Positions 7,749 through 16,267 are shown, counted from the first letter of the stretch. The stretch: 22,880 bases of DNA from CAZTBB01 sp964611755 (GCA_964611755.1 CAZTBB010000027.1:1-22880), one strand, 5' to 3'. A program made the numbers and translations. Notes: generated by a model from the letters alone, not told the origin.

Positions 7749-8867
7749 ATGAGCAATCTTTCAATGGTTGAATATCTATGGATTGATGGGAATGTTCCTA
7801 CCCGTCACATTCGTTCCAAGGCCCGCGTGGTCAAGCTGGGTGCCAAGCCTAAGCTGGAAGACTTCCCTGAGTGGAGCTTTGATGGTTCATCAACGAATCA
7901 GGCCGATGGCGGTGATTCTGACTGTATCTTGAAGCCGGTAACATTTGTTGAGGACCCAATCCGCGGTGAAGGCAATTACATTGTGATGACAGAAGTTTAT
8001 GATCCGGATGGTAAGACACCGCATGAATCAAATTCACGTGCGCAGCTGCGTGCTGTATTGGATGCCGGTGGCGATAAACAAGCACCTTGGTGTGGTTTTG
8101 AGCAGGAATACACCATGTTTGAAGGTCGTCAGCCTCTTGGTTGGCCTGAAAATGGTTACCCTGGTCCTCAAGGTCCATATTATTGCGGTGTTGGTGCCGA
8201 TGAAGTATTTGGCCGTGAAGTCGCGGAAGACCATGCGCAGGCATGTATGGCTGCAGGCCTTATGTATTACGGTTTGAACGCCGAAGTGATGCCGGGTCAG
8301 TGGGAATTCCAAATCGGATACCGCGGTGATGATAAGGAAGATCCGGGCGCATTGACTGTGTCTGATCACACATGGATTGCCCGTTGGTTGCTATACCGCA
8401 TCGCGGCTGATTATGGTGTGAACATCTCGACCGATAACAAGCCTGTGAAGGGCGACTGGAACGGTGCGGGTATGCACACGAACTTCTCTACGAAGGATAT
8501 TCGTGATCCTAAGAAAGGCCGCAAAGCGATTGACGATGCGATTAATGCGCTTAGCCAAAAGCATGATCAACATATTGTTCTCTATGGTGCCGGTCTTGCT
8601 GATCGTCTGACTGGTTTGCATGAGACATGCGATATTCATACATTTAAGTCTGGTGCGGCTGACCGCGGGGCATCGATCCGTATCCCTCGTCCTGTACAGG
8701 AAAAAGGCTATGGCTATTTTGAAGACCGTCGTCCGGGCGCTAACGCTGATCCGTACTTGGTTGCTGCGCGCTTGATTACATCAGTTTGCGGCGTCGATGA
8801 GTCTGTCATGCAGTTCACATCATGGCCAAGAAAAGCCGGGAGCAAGCTCTCTGTAGCGGCTGAGTAA
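7749..8867 (+). CDS. glnII: glutamine synthetase type II (eukaryote-like GSII)
   Basis: A 372-residue protein of the GSII family, which makes glutamine from glutamate, ammonia and ATP in the cytoplasm. Visible signatures are WSFDGSSTNQADGGDSDCIL (the latch and beta-grasp end), the metal-binding FEQEYTMF, AEVMPGQWEFQIGY, the ATP-binding KGDWNGAGMHTNFSTKD, and the C-terminal IRIPRPV and RRPGANADPYLVAARL segments. Its length is close to the roughly 350 residues usual for GSII and well below the roughly 470 of GSI. The GSI adenylylation tyrosine loop is absent, so control is expected at transcription, as in rhizobial glnII. AGGAGAG lies seven bases before the ATG. It is monocistronic, with a strong terminator 25 bases after the stop. 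Confidence 0.96.
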   Translation: MSNLSMVEYLWIDGNVPTRHIRSKARVVKLGAKPKLEDFPEWSFDGSSTNQADGGDSDCILKPVTFVEDPIRGEGNYIVMTEVYDPDGKTPHESNSRAQLRAVLDAGGDKQAPWCGFEQEYTMFEGRQPLGWPENGYPGPQGPYYCGVGADEVFGREVAEDHAQACMAAGLMYYGLNAEVMPGQWEFQIGYRGDDKEDPGALTVSDHTWIARWLLYRIAADYGVNISTDNKPVKGDWNGAGMHTNFSTKDIRDPKKGRKAIDDAINALSQKHDQHIVLYGAGLADRLTGLHETCDIHTFKSGAADRGASIRIPRPVQEKGYGYFEDRRPGANADPYLVAARLITSVCGVDESVMQFTSWPRKAGSKLSVAAE

Positions 8868-8891
8868 GCGACACAATAAATTTTATCATTT

Positions 8892-8927
8892 AAAAGCCCT
8901 GCAGGCATTATCTGCGGGGCTTTTTTT
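8892..8927 (+). terminator. intrinsic terminator of glnII
   Basis: AAGCCCTGCAG pairs with CTGCGGGGCTT (11 base pairs, one G-U) around a GCATTAT loop, and is followed by seven T residues. It lies 25 bases after the glnII stop and separates glnII from the pilus locus. Confidence 0.93.
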
Positions 8928-9129
8928 GTGCTTTCGGGTTTGACTATGAGCAAAGGGGGAATGATGTTATGATCAGCGGTGTGAAAAAGACGGCAAATAG
9001 TATGAATTTGTTAACTTTTTCAGGTTAAAACTGGTACTACGTGCAATCCGTAGTGCGTGTCACATATGCTTTTTCTAAGGGCAAAACGCACTATATTTCT
9101 TAAGTAAATCAAACATAAAGCTGGGGACC
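8928..9129 (+). promoter_or_regulatory. leader region of the pilus locus
   Basis: These 202 bases between the glnII terminator and the extension ATPase gene must carry the promoter for the downstream plus-strand locus. I see a TATATT at 9092-9097 that could be a -10, but no good -35. A hairpin formed by ACTACG (9036-9041) and CGTAGT (9049-9054) around a 7-base loop is also present. No credible small gene is seen. Confidence 0.4.
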
Positions 9130-11067
9130 ATGGAAAAGAAAAATACGGGCGATGATAGTTTTGACAATTTTGTTGACCTCACTCTTGAAGATGATGAGGA
9201 GGGCGATGTTGTTGTTCCTGAGCAAGAATTGGTTGAAGACACAGATATGGGGGCTGAGGCAACAGAAGCATCGCCCATGGTTCCATCCGTTGCACCGCAA
9301 GCAGATAAAGATGCAGGGGCTTTGATGACGGCACAAGCGCAGCTGCGTGCAAAATCCCGGGCGAACGAAGGCGAGGCAGCCCAAGGTGAGGGCGCCGGCC
9401 GTATTGGTGATCGTTTGGTTAATATGGGTATTATTTCGGCCGATCAGCTCAATGTGGCCTTGCAAGAAAAGAAAATTACCGGAAAAATGCTCGGAACCGT
9501 GCTGGTTGATCTGGGCTTTATTGATGAGGAAACCCTGACGGCCTTTTTGGCAGAATCTTCGGGTTTTCCTGTTTTTGATCCAAAACATACCATTGTTGAT
9601 GGTGAGGCTTTATCTCTTCTCGATAAGGATGTTGCCCAAAAACACAATATTTTGCCTGTCTCCATTCAGGAAAAAAGCATCTTCGTAGCGATGGAGGATC
9701 CATACGATGTTGTGGCGATGGATGTTTTGCGTCGTTTTCTTCCAAAGGATTTAACCGTTGAGCCGATGGTCACAACGGCCAGTGTCATTTCGGATGCTAT
9801 TGATGCGGCTTATGGTTATGCGAGCTCCATTAAGGATATTTTGCACGAGATTGAGGGTAAGCAAGATCTCGATGTGTCGACCCTAAACGAGGATGAGGCA
9901 TATGCGCACCCCATTGTGCGCCTGGTGAACGCTCTTGTTTTTGAGGCTGTCAAGATCGGGGCTTCGGATTTGCACTTCGAGCCGGAAGAGAATTTTGTGC
10001 GCTTGCGCTACCGTTTGGATGGGGTTCTGTTTACGGCGCAAATACTTCACCGCCAGCACTGGAGCGCGATATCCCAGCGCATCAAGATCATGTCACATAT
10101 GAATATTGCCGATAAGCTTAGTCCGCAAGATGGTCGTTTCAGCATGAATGTCGGTGGGCGTGAAGCCGATTTTCGTGTGTCATCTTTGCCAACGGTGCAT
10201 GGTGAAAATATTGTTATGCGCGTTCTTGATAAGAAGAATTCCATCATGGAGCTCTCTAATCTTGGGTTCAGTCCCGATAATCTGGAGCGCATTCGTAAAG
10301 CGCAAAAGAAACCCGAGGGCATTATTATTGTTACAGGCCCGACGGGAAGCGGGAAAACAACGTCTCTTTATTCTATGTTGAATGAAATCAATAATGTTGA
10401 TGTGAATATTCAAACATTGGAGGATCCGGTGGAATATTCATTGCCGATGATCCGTCAAACAAGCGTGCGTGAGGGCGTGCTTGGTTTTGGTGAGGGAATT
10501 AAAGCCCTGCTTAGACAAGACCCTGATATCATCTTTATTGGTGAAATTCGTGATAAAACAACGGCCGAGATGGCCTTGAAGGCATCCATGACAGGTCACC
10601 AGGTTTATACGACATTGCACACAAATGATTCTTTTGGCGCAATTCCGCGTCTGCTTGATCTTGGCCTGAAACCGGGGATGATCTCGGGCGCCATTATCGC
10701 GATTTTCGCACAGCGTCTAACGCGCCGCCTGTGCGCTGATTGTAAGGTATCATATCAGCCTGATGCGCAAGAATGTGAGTTTTTGGGTGTGGACGCAAAC
10801 CAGCCGCCAACGATTTACAAGGCAAAGCAGGGTGGCTGTGATAGCTGTGCAGGCCAAGGTTATAAGGGGCGTGTGGCTGTGGCTGAAATTCTATTGTTTG
10901 ATGAAGATATGGATGAAGTTATTGCGCGTAATGAGAGTAAAGCCGAGTTAAAGACCCGTGCCATCGAAAAGGGCTTTAAATCAATGAAGGATGATGGCAT
11001 CCTGAAAATACTGGAAGGCGTTACAAGTCTCGAGGCGCTATCAAAAGTTGTTGATGTATCGCAATGA
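9130..11067 (+). CDS. pilB: type IV pilus extension ATPase with MshEN domain (PilB/MshE/GspE family)
   Basis: A 645-residue secretion ATPase that powers pilin polymerisation at the inner membrane. Residues 1-90 are an unusual acidic, low-complexity extension. Residues 91-230 form an MshEN-type N-domain with two copies of its repeat, RIGDRLVNMGIISADQLNVA (91-110) and MLGTVLVDLGFIDEETLTAF (120-139). This domain binds c-di-GMP in MshE. The ATPase core has ASDLHFEP (278-285), Walker A GPTGSGKT (403-410), the Asp box EDPVEY (431-436), Walker B DPDIIFIGEIRD (464-475) and the His box TGHQVYTTLHTND (488-500). A zinc-type four-cysteine motif follows, C535-x2-C538 and C570-x2-C573, absent from PilT-type ATPases. 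GGGGA precedes the ATG. It is the first gene of the pilus locus. Confidence 0.93.
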   Translation: MEKKNTGDDSFDNFVDLTLEDDEEGDVVVPEQELVEDTDMGAEATEASPMVPSVAPQADKDAGALMTAQAQLRAKSRANEGEAAQGEGAGRIGDRLVNMGIISADQLNVALQEKKITGKMLGTVLVDLGFIDEETLTAFLAESSGFPVFDPKHTIVDGEALSLLDKDVAQKHNILPVSIQEKSIFVAMEDPYDVVAMDVLRRFLPKDLTVEPMVTTASVISDAIDAAYGYASSIKDILHEIEGKQDLDVSTLNEDEAYAHPIVRLVNALVFEAVKIGASDLHFEPEENFVRLRYRLDGVLFTAQILHRQHWSAISQRIKIMSHMNIADKLSPQDGRFSMNVGGREADFRVSSLPTVHGENIVMRVLDKKNSIMELSNLGFSPDNLERIRKAQKKPEGIIIVTGPTGSGKTTSLYSMLNEINNVDVNIQTLEDPVEYSLPMIRQTSVREGVLGFGEGIKALLRQDPDIIFIGEIRDKTTAEMALKASMTGHQVYTTLHTNDSFGAIPRLLDLGLKPGMISGAIIAIFAQRLTRRLCADCKVSYQPDAQECEFLGVDANQPPTIYKAKQGGCDSCAGQGYKGRVAVAEILLFDEDMDEVIARNESKAELKTRAIEKGFKSMKDDGILKILEGVTSLEALSKVVDVSQ

Positions 11068-11089
11068 TGCATGTCATTCCAGAAGTTGT

Positions 11090-11095
11090 AAGGGG
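11090..11095 (+). promoter_or_regulatory. Shine-Dalgarno positioned for an ATT start of pilC
   Basis: AAGGGG is followed by seven bases and then ATT at 11103. It is far too close to the out-of-frame ATG at 11096, and 31 bases from the first canonical in-frame start (GTG 11127). It therefore favours initiation at ATT. Confidence 0.65.
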
Positions 11096-11102
11096 ATGAG
11101 CC

Positions 11103-12317
11103 ATTAAACGTTATAATTACAGAGCGGTGAATGATAAGGGGCGTCCTATTAAGGGCGTGGTATCTGCGACATCCGAAGCGGATTTATATAACCAGCTCCA
11201 GGCGGCGGGGTTAGAGCTTATTGACTGTAAACCTCTGCGTACGGATAGAACCCTCGGTATTAGTTTTTCATTTGATAAGATTACAACGCGGGATTTATCG
11301 CAGCTCTTTATTCACCTCGAACAAATGCAAGATGCCGGTGTCCCTTTATTGGATGCTTTGGGGGATATTCGCGATTCAACGGATAATTCACGCCTGCGTG
11401 ATATGATGACGGAAATAAACCGTGATGTATCCGAGGGAAGCGCGCTATCCGAGGCCATGGCGCGCCATCCACGCGTGTTTACAAATATCTTTATTTCCCT
11501 TGTTGAGGCAGGAGAAAAATCAGGAAATTTATCCGAGTCATTCCGTCAATTGTTGAAATATCTGGTTTGGCTTGATGATATGCAATCAAAAGTCAGGAAG
11601 GCCTCGCGCTATCCGATGGTGGTAATGGGGGTTGTTGTCGTCACTGTTGTGGTGATGATGGGCTTTGTCGTGCCGCAAATTATCGGCTTTATCGAGAATA
11701 TGGATCAAGAACTTCCATTTTACACGACCGCTCTTATGGCGACATCCAGCTTTTTCCAGAAATTCTGGTGGCTGATTATCAGCCTGCCTGTAATTGCCTT
11801 TGCTTTTATCAAGGTGATGAGCACATTATCGGCCGGATTTGCGTATCAGGTGGATAAATTCTTTTTGCGCTCCCCGATCATTGGCCCGTTGGCGCATAAA
11901 ATATCGATATCACGATACGCGCAGACTTTTGGCGTGTTGTTTGCCAGTGGTATCGATGTGATATCGGGTTTGGAGGCTGCACGTAAAACGGTGAGTAATA
12001 GAGCTTTGGTTGAGGCGTTCGAAGCGGTGGAGCGTTATGTTCAATCCGGTGCCAGCCTTTCGGAGGCGATGGAGGCATCCGGTGAATTTTCAACGATGGT
12101 TATTCGCATGGTTAAGGTTGGGGAGGAGTCAGGAAAGCTCTCGGAAGTATTGGAGCAAGTATCAGAATTTTTATCGAAAGATGTGGATGAAGAGGTGCAG
12201 GGACTGATTGCAATGATCGAGCCGGCATTGACGGGTATTTTGGGTGGTCTTATTCTGTGGATTGCCGCCGCCGTATTCGGGCCGATTTATTCCTCTTTTG
12301 AAAATATTAATATTTAA
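11103..12317 (+). CDS. pilC: type IV pilus inner-membrane platform protein (PilC/GspF/MshG family), probable ATT start
   Basis: A 404-residue platform protein that couples the cytoplasmic ATPases to pilus assembly. Two GspF domains are visible: residues 62-150 (FIHLEQMQDAGVPLLDALGD, then VEAGEKSGNL) and 275-365 (LFASGIDVISGLEAA, then VKVGEESGKLSEVLE). Membrane segments follow at about 177-199, 220-240 and 372-395. The family normally begins M-x-x-Y-x-Y-x-A-x-x-x-x-G, and here that block is KRYNYRAVNDKG, encoded from 11106. The in-frame stop at 11097 leaves only ATT (11103) ahead of it, with AAGGGG seven bases before. A GTG start at 11127 would remove the conserved block. A one-base sequence error is the alternative, since deleting one C at 11101-11102 would put the ATG at 11096 in frame. 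It lies 35 bases after pilB. Confidence 0.9.
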   Translation: MKRYNYRAVNDKGRPIKGVVSATSEADLYNQLQAAGLELIDCKPLRTDRTLGISFSFDKITTRDLSQLFIHLEQMQDAGVPLLDALGDIRDSTDNSRLRDMMTEINRDVSEGSALSEAMARHPRVFTNIFISLVEAGEKSGNLSESFRQLLKYLVWLDDMQSKVRKASRYPMVVMGVVVVTVVVMMGFVVPQIIGFIENMDQELPFYTTALMATSSFFQKFWWLIISLPVIAFAFIKVMSTLSAGFAYQVDKFFLRSPIIGPLAHKISISRYAQTFGVLFASGIDVISGLEAARKTVSNRALVEAFEAVERYVQSGASLSEAMEASGEFSTMVIRMVKVGEESGKLSEVLEQVSEFLSKDVDEEVQGLIAMIEPALTGILGGLILWIAAAVFGPIYSSFENINI

Positions 12318-12341
12318 GGTAATTCACTATATAATGGGTTC

Positions 12342-13997
12342 ATGGGTTTGATTCCTTTTTTATCATCAAAGACTGTTCTTTTAATGGCTGAAGATGTTTT
12401 GTGTATATACAAAACATCCGCTGGGCGTTCGAAATTGATTGAGGAAGTGCCTTGGGACGCCGATAATTTCGAGCGCAACGTTGCCAATATTATTGCCAAG
12501 GATTGTGGCGGTGCTCCTGTTGTTTTTTTGAATGACATGGTGGAGCAGCACTATCGTAAAGAGCGAATTTTGCAAGTTGGCTTTTTTGATCAGAAAAATG
12601 TTGTGAATAGAAAGTTGAATATCGCCTTCCCCAGCTATCCTGTGCGGGGGGCTATTCCCTTAACGGAACGCGCAAGCGACGTGAAATCGGCCTTACAAAA
12701 GAATGTCTTTATTTTGGCGGCGGTTCCTCATTCCGAACAGTATCTCAGATTGGTCTCGGCAGTGCGCCAGTCTCTGGCTTCTGTGGTTGGGTTTGCTTTG
12801 CTTCCGGTTGAGGCAACGCGCATGGTGAAGGCGCTGGCGGATAAAATTATCAAAGAGCCTAAAAGCTCAAAACATAAAAAGACGCGGTGGGTTGTGTTTA
12901 TGGCTCAACATAAGAATGGCGGCCTCAGGCAGGTTGTTATTCGCAATGGTGAGTTGGCTCTAACGCGAATGACTCCAATATCAGAAAACGATAATGATGA
13001 CATTTGGGTGGGTGAGGTTAAAAACGAGCTGAAGGCGACCATGAGTTATTTATCGCGTTTTGGTTTCAATAGCTCCGAAGATAAGCTTGATGTGATTGTT
13101 TTGGCCGACCAGGCTCTGCATGAAAAAATTGATGCCTCTCTGTCGTCTTTGGATCAAGTGAATTTTCACGTGTTATCGGTTTTAACGGCGGCAAAGCATT
13201 TGGGGCTGGGTGTTCCGAAGGTGGATATGCAACGCTATGCAGATACGCTGCACACCAGTTGGATATCAAAAAAATCTTTGCTCTTGCCAATGGCATCGGC
13301 CGATGTTGATAAAATAGCCCTGCCTAGAAAGGCCGCATCTATTGCAAATGCTGCTTTATTGCTTGGTGTTTTGGTGACGTCATATCTTGCCTATGATTCC
13401 AGTGCGACCCTGTCTTCTCTGGAGCAAGATCTCGTTATGGCTTCCCAACAAAAGAAGCAGGTGCAAATTCAGTATGATCAAGAGAGAGAGCGTATTGAGG
13501 CCCTCGGAATTGATATTGATTTGGTGAATGCAACCGTTGAAATCGGTCAAAAATTCGAAGAGACGGAGCTGGACCCCACGCATCTTATACAGAGTCTATC
13601 TTCTGCGCTCGGACGTGATTTGAGGGCTGATAGGCTTCGCATATCCTCTAAGCCAATCACACCGCAAGACGCGGCTATACGGAGGCCAACACCTTTGCAG
13701 GCTCTTGATGGAGCACAGCCGGTTAAGACGACGCCAATATATGAAATGGTGATTGATATGAGCTTTCCGCGTTCAATTGATATTGATGAAGGCAATGCCC
13801 AAGTTGATGCATTACGTCAGCAACTCGTCTCTAAACTGCCCGAGCATGAGGTGAATGTTTTACAATATTTACGGGACTATGATTACGATAGCGCTGTTGT
13901 TATTGACTCTGAGGCTGAAACACGAAATACGCAGGATTATGCTGTTAAAATATCGGTTATAGGGCCCAAAATTGAAGAGCAGGTTATGGGGCGATAA
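12342..13997 (+). CDS. PilM/PilN-like fusion (GspL/MshI-like) assembly protein
   Basis: A 551-residue bitopic protein. The cytoplasmic N-terminal part (about 1-325) resembles actin-like PilM/GspL domains: VLLMAEDVLCIYKTS near the start, VVFLNDMVEQHYRKER, and WVVFMAQHKNGGLRQVVIRN then TRMTPISEN in the second lobe. One membrane segment lies near residues 334-352 (AASIANAALLLGVLVTSYLA). A coiled coil (about 355-390) and a periplasmic ferredoxin-like region resembling PilN follow. GspL-like proteins are usually about 400 residues, so this is a long version combining PilM and PilN roles. It would form the alignment complex with the next two genes and contact the ATPase. The ATG at 12342 has no good Shine-Dalgarno, and an internal ATG at 12384 is an alternative. 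The stop overlaps the next start (TAATG). Confidence 0.75.
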   Translation: MGLIPFLSSKTVLLMAEDVLCIYKTSAGRSKLIEEVPWDADNFERNVANIIAKDCGGAPVVFLNDMVEQHYRKERILQVGFFDQKNVVNRKLNIAFPSYPVRGAIPLTERASDVKSALQKNVFILAAVPHSEQYLRLVSAVRQSLASVVGFALLPVEATRMVKALADKIIKEPKSSKHKKTRWVVFMAQHKNGGLRQVVIRNGELALTRMTPISENDNDDIWVGEVKNELKATMSYLSRFGFNSSEDKLDVIVLADQALHEKIDASLSSLDQVNFHVLSVLTAAKHLGLGVPKVDMQRYADTLHTSWISKKSLLLPMASADVDKIALPRKAASIANAALLLGVLVTSYLAYDSSATLSSLEQDLVMASQQKKQVQIQYDQERERIEALGIDIDLVNATVEIGQKFEETELDPTHLIQSLSSALGRDLRADRLRISSKPITPQDAAIRRPTPLQALDGAQPVKTTPIYEMVIDMSFPRSIDIDEGNAQVDALRQQLVSKLPEHEVNVLQYLRDYDYDSAVVIDSEAETRNTQDYAVKISVIGPKIEEQVMGR

Positions 13998-14644
13998 TGA
14001 TTGAAGTTCTTGGATCACGACGAATAGTCTTTATTGCATTGCTTGTTATTTTGAATGCAACGATTGCTTCATATTGGATGTTGTATGCGGAGCCTCAAGT
14101 GAATCAGGTGCAAATTCAACTCTCTTCCGAGCGTTCTCAAACAACACGGGCGCGAAATGATCTGGCGGATCTAACAGAAGAATATTCCAATGTTCAGGAA
14201 AAGCTGGATGAATATGAAACCTTCATTGAGCAAGGCATGTTTAGTCTTCAGGAGAGGCGCGATAGCCAGCAAACTTTTGAGGATATAAAAGAGGTCAGTA
14301 ATATTTTGAACGCGCGTGTTAGCTTGTCCCCCGGTCAGATTGAAACATATGAGGTCGTTGATAAAGCCGATCACGCCGTGTTGATGAGTGGTATTCGCGT
14401 TGAAGTCGAGGCCTTTGATGATGTGTCTTTGTTTCGATATATCGAGATGTTGAGAAAGAACTTCCCCGGTATATTAACATTCAAAGACGTAACCATTGAT
14501 CGTGTGAAAAAGCTGGATGGTTTAACCTTGAGAGAGATTGCACTGGGGGAGGTCCCGGTCATGGTAGAGGCTAATTTGGATATTGAATGGCGGACAATTA
14601 TCCCGGACGATAAAGCTGCGGCTATTGGGGAGGTTAGACGATGA
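13997..14644 (+). CDS. PilO/GspM/MshJ-like alignment-complex protein
   Basis: A 215-residue bitopic inner-membrane protein: a short cytoplasmic start, one membrane segment (residues 10-30, IVFIALLVILNATIASYW), a coiled coil (about 38-78) and a periplasmic ferredoxin-like domain (about 95-205) with HAVLMSGIRVEVEAFDDVSL and LFRYIEMLRKNFPGILTF. Order and topology match PilO/GspM, which pairs with the PilN-like protein. Sequence identity is not distinctive enough to name it firmly. The start overlaps the previous stop by one base and the stop overlaps the next start by four (ATGA), so translation is coupled. Confidence 0.78.
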   Translation: MIEVLGSRRIVFIALLVILNATIASYWMLYAEPQVNQVQIQLSSERSQTTRARNDLADLTEEYSNVQEKLDEYETFIEQGMFSLQERRDSQQTFEDIKEVSNILNARVSLSPGQIETYEVVDKADHAVLMSGIRVEVEAFDDVSLFRYIEMLRKNFPGILTFKDVTIDRVKKLDGLTLREIALGEVPVMVEANLDIEWRTIIPDDKAAAIGEVRR

Positions 14645-15456
14645 TACTCACCAATTTCGCCCAACGTGTATTTTTATGTTCCGGCATGCTTCTGGTTACT
14701 TTAATCTATATCCAGGCGCAGGCTGTGGCGCAGACGCCCGAACTTAATATTGGTCAAATTGAAGATGCCATGGCCCCTGATCTTGGATCGATTGAGGTAA
14801 TTGAGCCGCCCCAAACACATCTGGAAATTCCGGGGCCTGCGGATGTTCAGGATAATCCATTATTCTGGGATGGTGTGAATAATGATGTGCCTGAGGTGAC
14901 ACCGGATGCTTTCGAAGAAGAGGTGGATGTCCTTATTAATAATTTTGAACAGGGGATCAGCAATATAGAGGAAACATCTCCGCGTGCATCCCGCGAATAT
15001 ATCGACAAAGATTTCTCAACGGTTTTCTTTACCAAATGGGAGTTGGAAACATTGCTTGAAACACGTCAGATTTCATTGAAACGGACATTGAAGGAAAAAG
15101 AGCAATTTATTGATATGGCTATTGCCGATATTACGGATGAGGAGCGCCCCCTGACAGCAGAAGAAAAGGCGGCCATTGCCCGCCGCGAGCGTCTGGTTGC
15201 AGAAGCCAAAATGCAACGTGATATCAGCTTGAGCGGCATTTATTATAAAGCGCAGGATGATTGGGTGGTCTGGTTGAATGGGCAACGCATAGAGCCCGGT
15301 GAAACACCGCAGGCTGTGGTTGAAATGACGGTGCAAAGAGATTATGTCGAAATTAAGTGGCTGGATTATTACACCAATAAAATTTTCCCGATACGGCTTC
15401 GTCCTCACCAAATATTCAATTTGGATGAATTGGTATTTTTACCTGAGCGCTCTTAA
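14641..15456 (+). CDS. PilP/MshK/GspC-like periplasmic protein
   Basis: A 271-residue protein with an N-terminal signal or anchor (about 8-30, ending ...AQAVAQ). An acidic, proline-containing linker (30-120) and a charged helical middle (120-195) follow. The C-terminal domain (about 200-271) contains SLSGIYYKAQDDWVVWLNGQ, then YVEIKWLDYYTNKIFPIRLR and a final LVFLP. That last domain is the small beta fold seen in PilP/GspC/MshK proteins, which link the inner-membrane alignment complex to the secretin. It is longer than MshK (about 100 residues) because of the linker and helical insert. Its start overlaps the PilO-like gene by four bases. Confidence 0.72.
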   Translation: MILTNFAQRVFLCSGMLLVTLIYIQAQAVAQTPELNIGQIEDAMAPDLGSIEVIEPPQTHLEIPGPADVQDNPLFWDGVNNDVPEVTPDAFEEEVDVLINNFEQGISNIEETSPRASREYIDKDFSTVFFTKWELETLLETRQISLKRTLKEKEQFIDMAIADITDEERPLTAEEKAAIARRERLVAEAKMQRDISLSGIYYKAQDDWVVWLNGQRIEPGETPQAVVEMTVQRDYVEIKWLDYYTNKIFPIRLRPHQIFNLDELVFLPERS

Positions 15457-15471
15457 AGGGTTTTTCTTATC

Positions 15472-16212
15472 GTGTCTGACGTTCAATCATCATCGCCAAT
15501 ACTGGATATAAAGAATGTGTCTGTCTCCTATGGCAAACATGATGCGGTTATGAATGCATCATGGTCACTCAATAGGGGGCTTACATATGGTTTGATTGGC
15601 TTGAATGGGGCGGGTAAGACAACATTGATTAAATCAATCTTACGTCTTAGAACGCGTTACAAGGGTTCAATTGATTTTACCGGATTAACAGAGCAGGAGA
15701 TTAATAGTGCTGTTGCCTATTTGCCCGAGAAGTTTTCGCCCCCTGAATTTTTGACGGGATATGAATTTTTGGAGCTCTCAGGACGGCTTTACGGTAAAGA
15801 AACAGCCCGGGGTGATGGTCTCCAATTTTCCCAAAATTTGGGATTGGACGAGACCGACCTTAAGAGGAGGATAGCCACATATTCAAAGGGGATGCGACAA
15901 AAGATTGGTCTTCTTTCTTTGTTTTTGAGTGGTGCAGAGTTTTTGATCTTAGATGAGCCAATGAGTGGACTTGATCCGCTGGCCCGGGCGATGGTGAAAG
16001 ATGCTTTGGTTGAGGCAAAGCAGAGGGGTAAAACAATTCTTTTGAGCTCTCACATATTGGCGGATATGGATGAAATTTGTGATGAGGTTGCTGTGTTGCA
16101 CGATAAGGAAATTAAATTCATTGGATCACCTGATGCAATGAAGAGCAAAACCAAGGCTCAATCTTTAGAGCGCGCATTCTATCATTTCATTGAGTATAAA
16201 AAGGTTGCGTGA
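15472..16212 (+). CDS. ABC transporter ATP-binding protein embedded in the pilus locus
   Basis: A 246-residue nucleotide-binding subunit of ABC-2 exporter type. It has Walker A GLNGAGKTT (43-51), a Q-loop region near VAYLPEKFSPPEF, signature YSKGMRQK (141-148), Walker B FLILDEPMSGLDP (about 160-172) and the switch histidine in LLSSHILADMDE. The GTG start has AAAGGG 11 bases upstream, overlapping the end of the PilP-like gene. It has no permease next to it. The only candidate partner in view is the multi-pass protein beginning at 22424. Myxococcus PilGHI is a precedent for an ABC transporter in type IV pilus loci. The substrate is unknown. Confidence 0.9.
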   Translation: MSDVQSSSPILDIKNVSVSYGKHDAVMNASWSLNRGLTYGLIGLNGAGKTTLIKSILRLRTRYKGSIDFTGLTEQEINSAVAYLPEKFSPPEFLTGYEFLELSGRLYGKETARGDGLQFSQNLGLDETDLKRRIATYSKGMRQKIGLLSLFLSGAEFLILDEPMSGLDPLARAMVKDALVEAKQRGKTILLSSHILADMDEICDEVAVLHDKEIKFIGSPDAMKSKTKAQSLERAFYHFIEYKKVA

Positions 16213-16267
16213 TATAATAAAACAACTGTGTCATTCCCTCACGAGAAGCTATACTATCGAAATCGTT

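Noticed and set aside
7849..8369. Two long minus-strand frames (131 and 111 residues)
   Set aside because: They are antisense shadows of the very clear glutamine synthetase gene, with no ribosome binding site or family signature.
9109..9588. 159-residue open frame on the minus strand
   Set aside because: It lies wholly over the start of the extension ATPase gene, shows no recognisable domain, and is explained by the opposite coding frame.
11096..11107. ATG at 11096 with a programmed frameshift into pilC
   Set aside because: That frame ends after three codons (ATG AGC CAT TAA). There is no slippery sequence, and the Shine-Dalgarno would abut the ATG. A sequencing indel remains possible.
11127..11129. 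GTG as the start of pilC
   Set aside because: It would delete the conserved N-terminal Y-x-Y-x-A block, and it is 31 bases from the strong Shine-Dalgarno. ATT 11103 fits better.
16190..16267. Longer N-terminus for the TPR protein
   Set aside because: It overlaps the ABC ATPase gene and would put about 26 non-conserved residues before an obvious signal peptide.
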